Counted from the stretch's first letter, positions 34,268 to 42,632 are shown. The stretch: DNA of 64,000 bases from Streptomyces sp. CBMA152 (GCF_014596475.1 NZ_MECJ01000011.1:1-64000); one strand, 5' to 3'. The notes: generated by a model from the sequence alone, not told the origin. Program-made: numbers and translations.

Positions 34268-34816
34268 GTGCTCAAAAACTGGGTGGTCATACCCACCTGC
34301 CTGCCGCTCGTCCTCCGCCGTTGCCATACCTGCGCGTCCGAGCGCTTCCGGGCGAACGGCAAGTTCCGTGTCAACGCACACCACAAGCTCCTCGACGCCT
34401 GGCTCCTCGTGCTCTGCACCTCGTGCGGGGACACCGCGAAGCTCTCCGTCCTGGAGCGGGTGAACGTGCGCTCCGTACGACCTGAGCTGCTGGACCGGCT
34501 GCACGACAACGACCTTGGCCTGACAGCCGAGTTGTTGCAGGACCCGGTCGTGCGGCGCCGTAATCGCATCGCCCTCGACTGGGCGGGCGCCTGGCGCCTC
34601 GACACCGGCGAACCGGATCACCTGGACCGCGAGGCGATCGACGTCTCGGTCCGCTTCGCGGCGCGGATCCCTGTCCGACCGGTGCGACTGATCGCTGAAG
34701 GCTTCGGTCTTTCACGGGCCGAGGTCGAGGGACTGATCACGGAGGGGAATCTCGTCTCGGCAGTCCGGCTGAGCTCCAAGCTCTCCGACGACTTCACCTT
34801 CACGCTCAAGCGCTGA
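34268..34816 (+). CDS. DUF1062 family protein
   Basis: A 182-residue protein from a GTG at 34268. It has two CxxC-type motifs (RRCHTCAS near residue 18 and VLCTSCGD near 50) that probably bind zinc, the family block FRVNAHHKLLDAWLLVLC, and a C-terminal LIAEGFGLSRAEVEGLITEGNL that resembles an S4-like or helix-hairpin element. Function of the family is unknown; RNA or DNA binding is possible. A perfect terminator follows. Confidence 0.88.
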   Translation: MLKNWVVIPTCLPLVLRRCHTCASERFRANGKFRVNAHHKLLDAWLLVLCTSCGDTAKLSVLERVNVRSVRPELLDRLHDNDLGLTAELLQDPVVRRRNRIALDWAGAWRLDTGEPDHLDREAIDVSVRFAARIPVRPVRLIAEGFGLSRAEVEGLITEGNLVSAVRLSSKLSDDFTFTLKR

Positions 34817-34829
34817 GCCCTCCTCAGGA

Positions 34830-34868
34830 CCAGGGCCCGTCCGGCACCAACCACCGGACGGGCCCTGG
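34830..34868 (+). terminator. Perfect 15-base-pair terminator hairpin
   Basis: CCAGGGCCCGTCCGG (34830-34844) and its exact complement (34854-34868) flank a 9-base loop, 14 bases after the DUF1062 stop. Confidence 0.9.
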
Positions 34869-34877
34869 CCAACCGGC

Positions 34878-35138
34878 TCGGCGGAAGCGACAGTGGAGGC
34901 CGCGTTCGCACGCCGCCCGGGAACCCTCGTGGTCATCGCCCACCGCATCAGCTCGGCCCGCCGCGCCGAGCGCATCCTCGTACTCGACGGCGACAAGGCC
35001 CAGTTGGGCACGCACGATCAACTGGTGCGCACGTCCGCCCTCTACGCGAACCTCGTCGGCCACTGGGGCCCTGACGGAACCAAAAGTTCAACTCGGCGTC
35101 AATGCAAGGGTGTTGAAAGAGCTGGAGAGCTCTATTGA
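34878..35138 (+). pseudogene. C-terminal fragment of an ABC exporter ATP-binding domain
   Basis: The reading GSAEATVEAAFARRPGTLVVIAHRISSARRAERILVLDGDKAQLGTHDQL... (given here only by its key parts: D-loop-adjacent EATVEAA, H-loop IAHR, LVLDGDK, and the LYANLVGHW end) is the last 60-80 residues of an ATPase of the exporter type with fused membrane domain. Walker A, signature and Walker B motifs are missing, and the sequence directly before is the DUF1062 terminator. It is a truncated remnant, probably of a transporter that once belonged to the peptide genes that follow. Confidence 0.75.
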
Positions 35139-35163
35139 CAGGCGTAACCAGGCATCCAAGACT
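35118..35163 (+). promoter_or_regulatory. Near-consensus promoter and dyad for the 24-residue peptide gene
   Basis: TTGACA at 35135-35140 and AAGACT at 35158-35163 are separated by 17 bases, a near-ideal vegetative promoter. Transcription would begin near 35170, leaving a leader of about 40 bases before the ATG at 35211. Just upstream, AGAGCT-GGAG-AGCTCT (35118-35133) is a perfect dyad in a position suited to a regulator. Confidence 0.65.
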
Positions 35164-35210
35164 TCCCGCAGTCGCGGATCCCCCGCGCCGTCGAACTCAC
35201 GGAGGAACAG

Positions 35211-35285
35211 ATGGTGAAGGTTTTCGGGCGCTACGCCCGCTACGCGATCAGCACGATGACCGCCGCTGTCTTCACGAGCGGCTGA
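35211..35285 (+). CDS. 24-residue peptide with dedicated transcription signals
   Basis: The ATG at 35211 follows GGAGGAACAG, an excellent ribosome binding site, and the frame ends at TGA 35285. The product begins MVKVFGRYARYAIS and ends with a short hydrophobic, Ser/Thr/Ala-containing tail (…AVFTSG). It has three positive charges near the N-terminus and no acid. The small unit has its own promoter and terminator and sits directly before an AMP-forming ligase and a presenilin-like membrane protease. It may be a modified peptide, a signalling peptide or a protease substrate; no known family is recognised. Confidence 0.6.
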   Translation: MVKVFGRYARYAISTMTAAVFTSG

Positions 35286-35323
35286 CATCCTGCACGGGTG
35301 ATTGTCACTGACTGAACCCGAGC

Positions 35324-35350
35324 GGGTGGCCGGTACGTCACCGGCCACCC
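35324..35350 (+). terminator. Perfect hairpin after the 24-residue peptide gene
   Basis: GGGTGGCCGGT (35324-35334) and ACCGGCCACCC (35340-35350) form an 11-base-pair stem with a 5-base loop. Read-through would supply the ligase and protease genes at a lower level. Confidence 0.85.
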
Positions 35351-35377
35351 GTGCGATGCGCAGAGAGGCCGACGCGT

Positions 35378-36838
35378 GTGTTCGGAACCATGATCCGGCA
35401 GATCCGGTACGGCGCACAGATGCTGCGCGGCGGGCGGCTGAACGTGAGCGGTCTGCAGGCCACCGTCGCCGATCTGCGGGCGACCATCGAGGAGTTCGGC
35501 GAGCCGGGTGAGGAAGCCGCCGTGATGCTGCCGGGCGGCACGGAGCCGGATCCGGAGATCCAGCGGACGATGGCCGACCGAAGACTGAAACTGACGGTAC
35601 GGCACGCCGCCGCTCACGTTCCGTACTACCGCCACCTTTTCGCCGAGCTGGGTCTCGACCCCCGTGACATCTCCCTAGACACGCTCGCGCTCCTCCCGCC
35701 GACGCCGAAATCGGCGCTGCGCGCCGCGTCGTCGGCCTTCGTCTCCGAGCGCTCCGAGCCGGTGCTGCTGGCCCAGACCACGGGGACGACCGGCACCCCG
35801 ACGAGTGTGTGGTTCTCGCAGTACGAACTCGAACTCGCCGCCGCCCTGTCGGCCATGTCGTTCCTGATGGGCTCCGCCCTGCGCAGCAGGCACATCGTGC
35901 TGAGCACGATCAGCTCCCGGGCGACCCTGGCCAAACTCAACGTCCAGCGCGCGCTGGCGATGGTCGGCGCAGGGTTCATCGCCATGGGGACGGTGGACCC
36001 CGCGATCATCATCGACCGGCTCGCCACCCCCATGCGGCTGCCGGGCAAGGAACCCCAGGTCACTCATCTGATCGTGACCGCCTCAGGCCTCGGCGGCCTC
36101 GTACAGATCGCGGAACGCGACGGCTGGGACCCCGCCGACTTCGGTCTGCGGCAGATCCTCGTCGGGGGCGAGGTGCTCAGCAACCCGCTGCGCCGCCGCG
36201 CCGAGGAGGTGTTCGGGGCGCAGGTCACCGACACGTACTCGATGACCGAGACGATGCCGACCGCGGGGCTGGCCTGCGAGGAAGGGCACCTCCACCTCGC
36301 GGCCGAACAGGCCCACATCGAGGTGCTCGACCCGGTGACCCACACCCCGGCCGGGGCCGGCGAGGCCGGCACCCTGGTCGTGACGCCGTACACGCAGTAC
36401 CGCGACACCACTCTCCTGCTGCGCTACGACACGGGCGATCTCGTCCGCCGCCTGCCGGGCACCGAGCTCCCCACCTGCTCCTTGCGCGGTATGCCGGCCA
36501 CCTCGCGGATCCTCGGCCGGCACAGCAGCGGCCCCCCGCAGCTGACCCCTCGTGCCGTGCTCGACCGTCTCCAGGCCGAACGGGAGCTTCCGCTGCCGAC
36601 CCGGTACGCGGTGTCGGGGAACCCGGACGGCCCCCGGCTGTACGTGGTCGCCGACCACCCGTCGGCGGCTTTGCTGGCCCGGATCGAGGAACGCCTCGAC
36701 GATCTCCCGCTGAGCGGCGTCGTCCTGGTGGAGGATCCCGCCGAACTTCCCGAACCGTGCCGGGTCAGGGCCGACCTGCGCGAGCACAGTTTCGAGCTTC
36801 CGTCCCCGCGCCGCCACCCGGTACGGAGTGCTCCATGA
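35378..36838 (+). CDS. AMP-forming ligase, phenylacetate-CoA ligase/CapK (F390 synthetase) type
   Basis: A 486-residue protein from a GTG at 35378 with AGAGAGG upstream (ATG at 35390 is an alternative). The N-terminal helical part resembles CapK/PaaK proteins (AAHVPYYRHLF). Adenylation motifs are visible: LAQTTGTTGTPTSVWFS (phosphate loop), ILVGGEVLS, DTYSMTETMP, and YDTGDLVRR with the ribose-binding Asp. Such enzymes activate a carboxylate as acyl-AMP and pass it to CoA, an amine or a cofactor. Its stop overlaps the next start in ATGA. Acceptor and acid are unknown; acylation of the 24-residue peptide is one possibility. Confidence 0.85.
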   Translation: MFGTMIRQIRYGAQMLRGGRLNVSGLQATVADLRATIEEFGEPGEEAAVMLPGGTEPDPEIQRTMADRRLKLTVRHAAAHVPYYRHLFAELGLDPRDISLDTLALLPPTPKSALRAASSAFVSERSEPVLLAQTTGTTGTPTSVWFSQYELELAAALSAMSFLMGSALRSRHIVLSTISSRATLAKLNVQRALAMVGAGFIAMGTVDPAIIIDRLATPMRLPGKEPQVTHLIVTASGLGGLVQIAERDGWDPADFGLRQILVGGEVLSNPLRRRAEEVFGAQVTDTYSMTETMPTAGLACEEGHLHLAAEQAHIEVLDPVTHTPAGAGEAGTLVVTPYTQYRDTTLLLRYDTGDLVRRLPGTELPTCSLRGMPATSRILGRHSSGPPQLTPRAVLDRLQAERELPLPTRYAVSGNPDGPRLYVVADHPSAALLARIEERLDDLPLSGVVLVEDPAELPEPCRVRADLREHSFELPSPRRHPVRSAP

Positions 36839-37881
36839 GCAAGCTCGCCCAGGCCCTCACCCTGCTGGCCGCACTGGCAGCCGTCATCTCACTCGCCGCG
36901 CTGTACCTGCAACGCGTCCGCATGCCGCGCCCCCCGGTCGGCCGCTTCGTCCGCTCGGACATCGCGGTGATGACCGTCACCCTGGTATCGATGCCACTGG
37001 TCTACCTGCACCTGCCGCGGGTCCTGGTGGCCTGTGCGTTCGGAGCGGTCTTCCTGGGAGCGTGTTCACTGGCCCTCACCCCGGTCATGGGCGGACGGCG
37101 CAGCGCGGCCGTGACGCTGGCCCTCGGTGCGTTCATCCTCACCGCCCATCTGGCGGGATGGGTGCCCGCGCGGATCGCCGCGGGTGATCTGCTGCTGGCT
37201 CTCGCGGTGATCGCGGTCAGCAACCTGTGGGCCCAGACCGGCATGACCGCCGGCCAGGTCGCGGCCCTGGCCGCTCTCCTGGCACCGTACGACCTGCTGG
37301 CCACCGGGCTGACCTCGGTCACCGAGCACCTCGTGCACCACTTCGCGGGCATGCCGCTCGGCCCGATGCTCGCCGTCAACAACGGCACCTCGCCCATCGG
37401 GGCGGGGCTCGGTGACTGCCTGATGCTGGCGCTGTGGCCGCTCGTCGCCGCCAAGGCCTTCGGGCGAGCGGCCGGCTGGTACGGCGCGATCATCGGACTG
37501 TCCGTGGTGTCCGTGGTGCTCGCGGGAGCCGTCGGAGGCTGGGTCCACGGCGGTGTACCGCTCCTCACCGGGCTCGGCCCGTGCATCGTCGCGCAGTACG
37601 CCTACTGGCGAACTCGCCGGGGACCCGAGCGCCGGACCGTCGACTGGCGCGGCACTGGCGCCATGGAGCCGCCCGCCGACCCGTTCCAAGGCCAGGACGC
37701 GGCCGTCGCCCTGGCGATCGCCGACCGGCACCCCGACGGTGGATGGCTGGCCGTGAGCGACGGCCGTGTCGTCGGCCACGCCCCGTCCCCCGGCGGCGCA
37801 CGCCGCTCGGCCCGCGAAGCGGGGCATACCGCGGTACCGGTGGTCGTCGCCGTGCGCCCACCCGGCGCGGCATCAGGTTGA
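36835..37881 (+). CDS. Putative presenilin/SPP-like GxGD intramembrane aspartyl protease with DUF5678-like tail
   Basis: A 348-residue protein with about nine hydrophobic helices in the first 260 residues. Helix 6 holds APYDLLATG (Tyr152-Asp153), helix 7 holds GAGLGDCLM (Gly191-Leu-Gly-Asp194), and helix 9 begins VPLLTG where the family has PAL. Two Asp residues 41 apart in YD and GxGD context on helices 6 and 7 of a nine-helix protein is the definition of presenilin/signal-peptide-peptidase-type proteases. The soluble tail (about 285-348, WLAVSDGRVVGHAPSPGGARRSAREAG) resembles DUF5678, a domain often attached to aspartyl proteases. It is coupled to the ligase gene and may cut the 24-residue peptide, a leader or a membrane substrate. 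Confidence 0.65.
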   Translation: MSKLAQALTLLAALAAVISLAALYLQRVRMPRPPVGRFVRSDIAVMTVTLVSMPLVYLHLPRVLVACAFGAVFLGACSLALTPVMGGRRSAAVTLALGAFILTAHLAGWVPARIAAGDLLLALAVIAVSNLWAQTGMTAGQVAALAALLAPYDLLATGLTSVTEHLVHHFAGMPLGPMLAVNNGTSPIGAGLGDCLMLALWPLVAAKAFGRAAGWYGAIIGLSVVSVVLAGAVGGWVHGGVPLLTGLGPCIVAQYAYWRTRRGPERRTVDWRGTGAMEPPADPFQGQDAAVALAIADRHPDGGWLAVSDGRVVGHAPSPGGARRSAREAGHTAVPVVVAVRPPGAASG

Positions 37882-37915
37882 ACTACTGCATCCGGGGAGG
37901 CCCGGTGGCCGGTGA

Positions 37916-39052
37916 TTACGGGACTCGGGTCAGCACACCCTGCTCGTCCATGGTGTAGACGCCCATGCCCACCCCGCCGAAGATCTGGTTTTTGAGCCAC
38001 CGCTTCGACAGCTTGTGCAGATTGGTGTGCTGGCGTTCCCACGGCATGCTGTGGCCGGCACAGGCCACCTTGATCAGCATCTTGCCGGAGCCGGGGATGG
38101 CTTCGTACAGCGCGGGGACGGAGAACGTCAGCAGGGGGTCGGAGTTGGTCGAATTCGCCGTCAGGTCATGCTCCCCGTACACGATGCACACCTGCGGGCC
38201 TGATCCGCTCCCCAGGAGGCTCGAACCCACGGTGGTGTTGTTCCAGCCCCACCAAAGTGCGTTCCTGAAGCGGTTGACGCCTTCCGGGTAGGCGGGCGGG
38301 TTTCCCCAGGTGCGGCCGATCGGGTCGTTGTCCATGAGCGCGTCCCACACCACGTCGACCATGGCGGATTCGCGCTGGCCGTCGCACAACGTCTCCTTGT
38401 CCCAGGTGTCCACCAAGCCCTTCCTCGTGAGCAGGTTCGTGGGGAAGCCGGGTGCGGGCAGCGTGGTGGGCGGGTCGGTCCTGCCCGCGGGCGGAAAAAT
38501 GGGCGCCAGCAGGAAAAGGTCCCGCACCACGTCGGAGTGCTTCGCCGCGTACGGCCCCATCGTGAACGCCGCCGCGGACCAGCCGATGAACGAGATACCG
38601 GCTTCGACACCGCGCAGTTGGAGGATGTACTCGACGACGGTATTGAGCTCGTCCCAGTCGCTCTGCGCGTTGTTCAGCTGGAACGGGTAGCTCGGGGTGC
38701 GCTTGCCGGCCAGCGGGTTGGGTTTGAGGAGCGACTCGTGCAGGGCGGGGTTGACGTTGCACGGGTCTTCCATCCTGGGGCGCGGCGACCTGCCGGAACC
38801 CTGGAGATCCATCACGAACACGTCATAACCGGCCTCGGCCAGCGCATCGGCCCAGCCATACGTCTTGTACTGGAGATCGAACCCGGCCAGCGCCGGAATA
38901 CTCCTGCCGTGCAACATGAGCACGGCCCTGCGGCTGCCGGCCCCCAACGGCGTGCCATTGCGCTCCCGCACGAACAGCTCGACGTACTGGCCCTTGTTCG
39001 CGGGCACGGTCGAGATGTGCGGCACCGCATGGTCGATGAGGGTGATGGTCAT
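37916..39052 (-). CDS. Alpha/beta hydrolase
   Basis: A 378-residue cytosolic-looking enzyme starting MTITLIDHAVPHIS at 39052. It has RAVLMLHGRSIPALAGFDLQY, YDVFVMDLQGSGRS, the nucleophile elbow ISFIGWSAAAFTMGP, VYGEHDLTA for the acid and ACAGHSMPWE for the catalytic His. The family resembles actinobacterial PHB-depolymerase-like or lipase-like hydrolases. Substrate unknown; no signal peptide is present. Confidence 0.87.
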   Translation of the reverse strand: MTITLIDHAVPHISTVPANKGQYVELFVRERNGTPLGAGSRRAVLMLHGRSIPALAGFDLQYKTYGWADALAEAGYDVFVMDLQGSGRSPRPRMEDPCNVNPALHESLLKPNPLAGKRTPSYPFQLNNAQSDWDELNTVVEYILQLRGVEAGISFIGWSAAAFTMGPYAAKHSDVVRDLFLLAPIFPPAGRTDPPTTLPAPGFPTNLLTRKGLVDTWDKETLCDGQRESAMVDVVWDALMDNDPIGRTWGNPPAYPEGVNRFRNALWWGWNNTTVGSSLLGSGSGPQVCIVYGEHDLTANSTNSDPLLTFSVPALYEAIPGSGKMLIKVACAGHSMPWERQHTNLHKLSKRWLKNQIFGGVGMGVYTMDEQGVLTRVP

Positions 39053-39359
39053 GCCGTGCGCCTTCCGTCGGCCTCGATCCGGGACCCAAGCCCCGACCAT
39101 GCCAGCATCGAAAAGATGCCCGCCCCCCGCCACCGCACGACCCCGAGCCTGCCCCATTGGGTGGGTCATGCGGTGTCCGACGGAAGTCGAAGCCGCGCCA
39201 GAAGGGCCCGTGCGGCGGTCAGTGCGCCTTCCTGTTGCACACGACCTGCCCGCCGCGTGGCCACGTACCGAAACCCGTGGTCGGGTACGTCTCCGGCGCC
39301 GTCAGCGCGACTTCGATACTGCGCGCCTCACCCCGATTGCACCAGGGGCTTACGAGCCG
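39053..39359. other. Intergenic region, no gene recognised
   Basis: These 307 bases lie between two minus-strand genes and contain neither a supported frame nor a clear hairpin. The promoter of the alpha/beta hydrolase should be here. Confidence 0.4.
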
Positions 39360-40400
39360 TCAGATCATCAGCAGGAGTCGTGTGTGTGCCACGAGCTTCC
39401 GGTTCACGCTGGTGCTCTGCACGAAAATCGTGAAGTCGTCGTTGTGGTCCGGCTTCACGCGGGCTTCCGCGTCCGGCAGGCCGAGCAGGGCTCGGGCCTC
39501 CGGCCCCGTGTACACCCGGTCCGTCTTCTTCTCCAGCACAGCGATCTGCTTGCGCGCCTGGATCTTCTCCGACTTGCTCAGTTGGTAGAACGCGCAACCC
39601 GTACGGTACGTGTGCCCGCACTCGATGACCCAGTCACGTATCGCCGCGTCCCGCGCCACCGGGATCAGTTGGTATTGGGACGGATCCACCGGAGTGAGAC
39701 CGGCGGCCTCGATGGTGTCCTTGTTGACCGCCTCGGCACCCGTGGAGAACACCGCCCGCGATCCCCGGATGCCCTGGGCGCGGCCCACCATGAAGTTCTC
39801 GGTGGCCTGCTGGATGACCTGCCCGGCCTCCTCCAGACCCCGGGTGCTGGTGGCGTCCCAGATGGCGATGTTGTCCTTGGGGAAACCGCACTGCATGGCC
39901 TCGCGCTTGCCCATCTGGTCCGGCACCAGGACGGCCAGCGTCCAGTTGTCCTGCTGGGTCTCGATCATCTCGGCGACGGCCTTCACCAGTGCGCGCGGAT
40001 CCCTGCTCGGGGCGTCCGGGCTGCGATGGCTCGCGTTCTCCTGCCCGTCGGTCAGCACGAACGTCAGGAAGCTGTGGTCACCGTACAGTTGAGCCGTCTG
40101 CGCCAGCTCCCGCTGCGACTTCAGCGCGGCCGCCAGCAGAGCCGTCATCCCACCGACCCGGTACAACTGCTTCAAGGACGGCATCCGCAGCACGTCCTTG
40201 TCGTAGATGACGCACTCCACCTTGTCCGCGAAGACGTACACCGTTACGCGGGTCTCCTGCTCCAACTCCCTGGACCGGCGGGCGAGATAGGCGATCTGCT
40301 GGTCGGCGACTTCGACGACCTTGCTGCTCAGGTGCGACATCGACGAGCTGGCATCCAGCACGAGAGCGACGTGGTTGATGTAGTTCTGGCTTCCGGACAT
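39360..40400 (-). CDS. VWA-domain protein
   Basis: A 346-residue protein starting MSGSQNYINHV at 40400 after GGGGGGACC. A von Willebrand A domain occupies residues 8 to about 200, with the MIDAS motif LVLDASSSMSH (DxSxS), then GGMTALLAAAL with Thr and TFVLTDGQENA with Asp. The C-terminal 120 residues are unlike a known domain to me and contain TYRTGCAFYQLSKSEKIQARKQ. Proteins like this occur in tellurite-resistance and phage-linked gene sets, but no such partner is adjacent here. Confidence 0.85.
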   Translation of the reverse strand: MSGSQNYINHVALVLDASSSMSHLSSKVVEVADQQIAYLARRSRELEQETRVTVYVFADKVECVIYDKDVLRMPSLKQLYRVGGMTALLAAALKSQRELAQTAQLYGDHSFLTFVLTDGQENASHRSPDAPSRDPRALVKAVAEMIETQQDNWTLAVLVPDQMGKREAMQCGFPKDNIAIWDATSTRGLEEAGQVIQQATENFMVGRAQGIRGSRAVFSTGAEAVNKDTIEAAGLTPVDPSQYQLIPVARDAAIRDWVIECGHTYRTGCAFYQLSKSEKIQARKQIAVLEKKTDRVYTGPEARALLGLPDAEARVKPDHNDDFTIFVQSTSVNRKLVAHTRLLLMI

Positions 40401-40582
40401 GACAGGTCCCCCCTCTTTCCGACCGACTTGATACTTCGATCCTCCCACCCACCACTGACAATCGATCTTGACGACCGACATCCCCGCCGGGCTGCCATCG
40501 TTCACCCGTTCGGCTCGGTTGGCGGCCCGCGAACCGGGTACAGAACGCCCCGTCCCACCCCGCGCAACCCCCGGAGGCACCC

Positions 40583-41389
40583 GTGCCCGACATGAGCGGC
40601 CCCTACAAACCCGGCACCCCCTGCTGGATCGACCTGATGGTCCCCGACCAGCAGGCCGCCCTCGACTTCTACTGCGACCTCTTCGGCTGGCAGGGCGAGA
40701 TCGGCCCGCCGGAGACCGGCGGCTACTCGGTGTGCGAGCTCAAGGGCAAGCCCGTCGCCGGGATCATGAAGGCGATGAACCCGGACGGCACCCTGCCCGA
40801 CCCGATGCCGCCGACCGTGTGGACAACGTACCTGGCCACCGACTCCGTCGACGCCACCCTCAAAGCCGTCACCGACGCCGGCGGCTCGGTCATGATGGGC
40901 GCGCAGGACGTCATGGACCTCGGCCGGATGGCCGTCATCACCGACCCGACCGGCGCGGTCGTCGGTCTGTGGCAGGCCGGCACCTTCGACGGCGCGGGCA
41001 TCGTCAACGAGCACGGCGCGCTCATCTGGAACGAGCTGAACACCGGCGACACCAGCGCGGCCGCCGACTTCTACGGGTCCGTCCTCCCGCTCGAAGCCGC
41101 GCCCACACAGATGCCCGGCGCCGAGGGGTACATCGAGTTCAAGGTCGACGGGCGCTCGATCGGCGGGATGATGGACCTCGCCGCCCTCCCGCCGGGCGTG
41201 CCGCCGCACTGGATGCCGTACTTCTGCGTGGACGACGTCGACAGCATCCAGGCCGCCGCCGTGCATGCGGGCGGATCGGTCCGCGCCCCGGCGTTCGACA
41301 TGGCCGCGGGCCGCATGGCCGTCCTCGCGGACCCACAGGGCGGCGGCTTCGCCGTAATCAAGGCCCACGCGCCGGAACAACCCGCGTAA
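40583..41389 (+). CDS. Two-module VOC (glyoxalase-like) protein
   Basis: A 268-residue protein from a GTG with GGAGG upstream. Two VOC modules are clear: the first begins CWIDLMVPDQQAALDFYCDLFGW, the second begins IWNELNTGDTSAAADFYGSVL. Each ends in a metal-strand (MAVITDPTGAVVGLWQ and MAVLADPQGGGFAVIK). This is the actinobacterial CFP32/hydroxylase-like VOC group, which is often linked to glyoxal or antibiotic binding. No catalytic activity can be deduced. Confidence 0.88.
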   Translation: MPDMSGPYKPGTPCWIDLMVPDQQAALDFYCDLFGWQGEIGPPETGGYSVCELKGKPVAGIMKAMNPDGTLPDPMPPTVWTTYLATDSVDATLKAVTDAGGSVMMGAQDVMDLGRMAVITDPTGAVVGLWQAGTFDGAGIVNEHGALIWNELNTGDTSAAADFYGSVLPLEAAPTQMPGAEGYIEFKVDGRSIGGMMDLAALPPGVPPHWMPYFCVDDVDSIQAAAVHAGGSVRAPAFDMAAGRMAVLADPQGGGFAVIKAHAPEQPA

Positions 41390-41420
41390 CCCCGCAGACC
41401 CGGCTGCCGGACTCGTCCCC

Positions 41421-41457
41421 GCCGCCGTCCCGGAGCGTACGGCCCCGGGACGGCGGC
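41421..41457. terminator. Bidirectional hairpin terminator
   Basis: GCCGCCGTCCCGG (41421-41433) and CCGGGACGGCGGC (41445-41457) form a perfect 13-base-pair stem between the convergent VOC and binding-protein-like genes. Confidence 0.8.
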
Positions 41458-41480
41458 GGCTGCCGCGCCTCCGTGCTCTC

Positions 41481-42593
41481 TCAGCCGACGTGAAGGATCC
41501 GCAGGCGATCGAGGTCCGCCGGATCTCGGTCAACTACCTGGACGGGTGCCCACGCCCATTGCCACACGCTGATGCCCGGCGTGCGGGAGAAGCGGATCGG
41601 CCCCCGGGTGCCTTCGACCGCGACGCGCGGCCAGGACTCGGCGATGCGCGCCCGGTCGACGCCCTGGGAACGCAGTACATCGGCGAGAACGGTGATCGTG
41701 TCGTAGCCCTCGAAGGCGACGAACGAGGGTGCTTGGGCCAGCCGCTCGCGCAGGGCCGTCTCGACGCGTACGCCGAGTGGGCCAAGGCGCTGGGGCAGAT
41801 AGCGCAGGAAGGGGATCGCGGCGCCGTCGTCGCCCAGCAGCGCCGTCCATTCGGCGAACTCCGGCTGCCCGGCCGGAGCACCGATCAGGATCTCCGCGAG
41901 GCGCTGGTCGCCGCGGACGGCCTGGACGATCGGTACGGCTGGCTCCGGGTGGCCGACCAGAAGGAGGAGGGCTGTGGCGCGTTGGTCAACTAGTGCGTCG
42001 CACACGGCCGTTGGGGTGAGCGCGCGCATGTCGAGGTCGATGACGGTGCCGCCGCGTGGAGCGAGGTGGTCCCGCAGTATGCGGGTCCCGGATGCCCAGT
42101 AGACACTCGGATCGGCTGCCACGGCGATGCGGCGGTGGCCCGCGCCGAGGAGGAAGTCCGCGTAGATCTGCCAGCCGTGGGACTGTGCCGGGGCGAGGCG
42201 CGCGACCCATTGGGTCGGCTGTTCGGTGAGCGCGTCGAGAACCGCCGACGAGCAGAGGAACGGCAGGCCGAGTGCGTCGGCCCTGGCGGCGGCCGCGCGG
42301 GCGACGACGCTGTGGTACTCCCCCGCTATGGCGGCCACGCCCAGGCGGGCCAGTTCGTCCACGGCCGCCGCGGCCCTCACTGGATCAGCCGCGGTGTCCC
42401 GGACCACCAACTCAAGCGGTCTTCCGCCGATCCCGCCGGTGTCATTGACATCGCCGACGGCCAGCTCAAGTCCGGCGAGCAGGTGTCGGCCCGCCTCGAC
42501 CCAGCCGGGCCGAGTCAGCGGAACGAGAGCGCCGATCCGGACCGATGATCCGTCAGGCCACTCCGCTCCAGGTGGCGATGGCAGCGTATGCAT
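41481..42593 (-). CDS. Periplasmic-binding-protein-like (type 1) protein without a signal peptide
   Basis: A 370-residue protein with the architecture of branched-chain amino-acid binding proteins: VRIGALVPLTRPGWVEAGRHLLAGLELAVGDVNDTGGIGGRPLELVVRD at the start and IAGEYHSVVARAAA, then FVAFEGYDTITVLADVL near the end (given in parts). There is no signal peptide or lipobox, so it is probably cytosolic and may sense a ligand. It stands alone without permease or kinase genes. A GNAT gene follows 40 bases after its start on the same strand. Confidence 0.82.
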   Translation of the reverse strand: MHTLPSPPGAEWPDGSSVRIGALVPLTRPGWVEAGRHLLAGLELAVGDVNDTGGIGGRPLELVVRDTAADPVRAAAAVDELARLGVAAIAGEYHSVVARAAAARADALGLPFLCSSAVLDALTEQPTQWVARLAPAQSHGWQIYADFLLGAGHRRIAVAADPSVYWASGTRILRDHLAPRGGTVIDLDMRALTPTAVCDALVDQRATALLLLVGHPEPAVPIVQAVRGDQRLAEILIGAPAGQPEFAEWTALLGDDGAAIPFLRYLPQRLGPLGVRVETALRERLAQAPSFVAFEGYDTITVLADVLRSQGVDRARIAESWPRVAVEGTRGPIRFSRTPGISVWQWAWAPVQVVDRDPADLDRLRILHVG

Positions 42594-42632
42594 ACGGTGG
42601 CGTCTCCCTCTCGCTCTCGGGTATGACCGCCG

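Noticed and set aside
36835..37881. Type IV prepilin peptidase (also a GxGD enzyme)
   Set aside because: Prepilin peptidases have eight helices, a Cys-rich cytoplasmic loop and a different first Asp context; the YD-then-GLGD spacing with a PAL-like helix 9 fits presenilin/SPP better.
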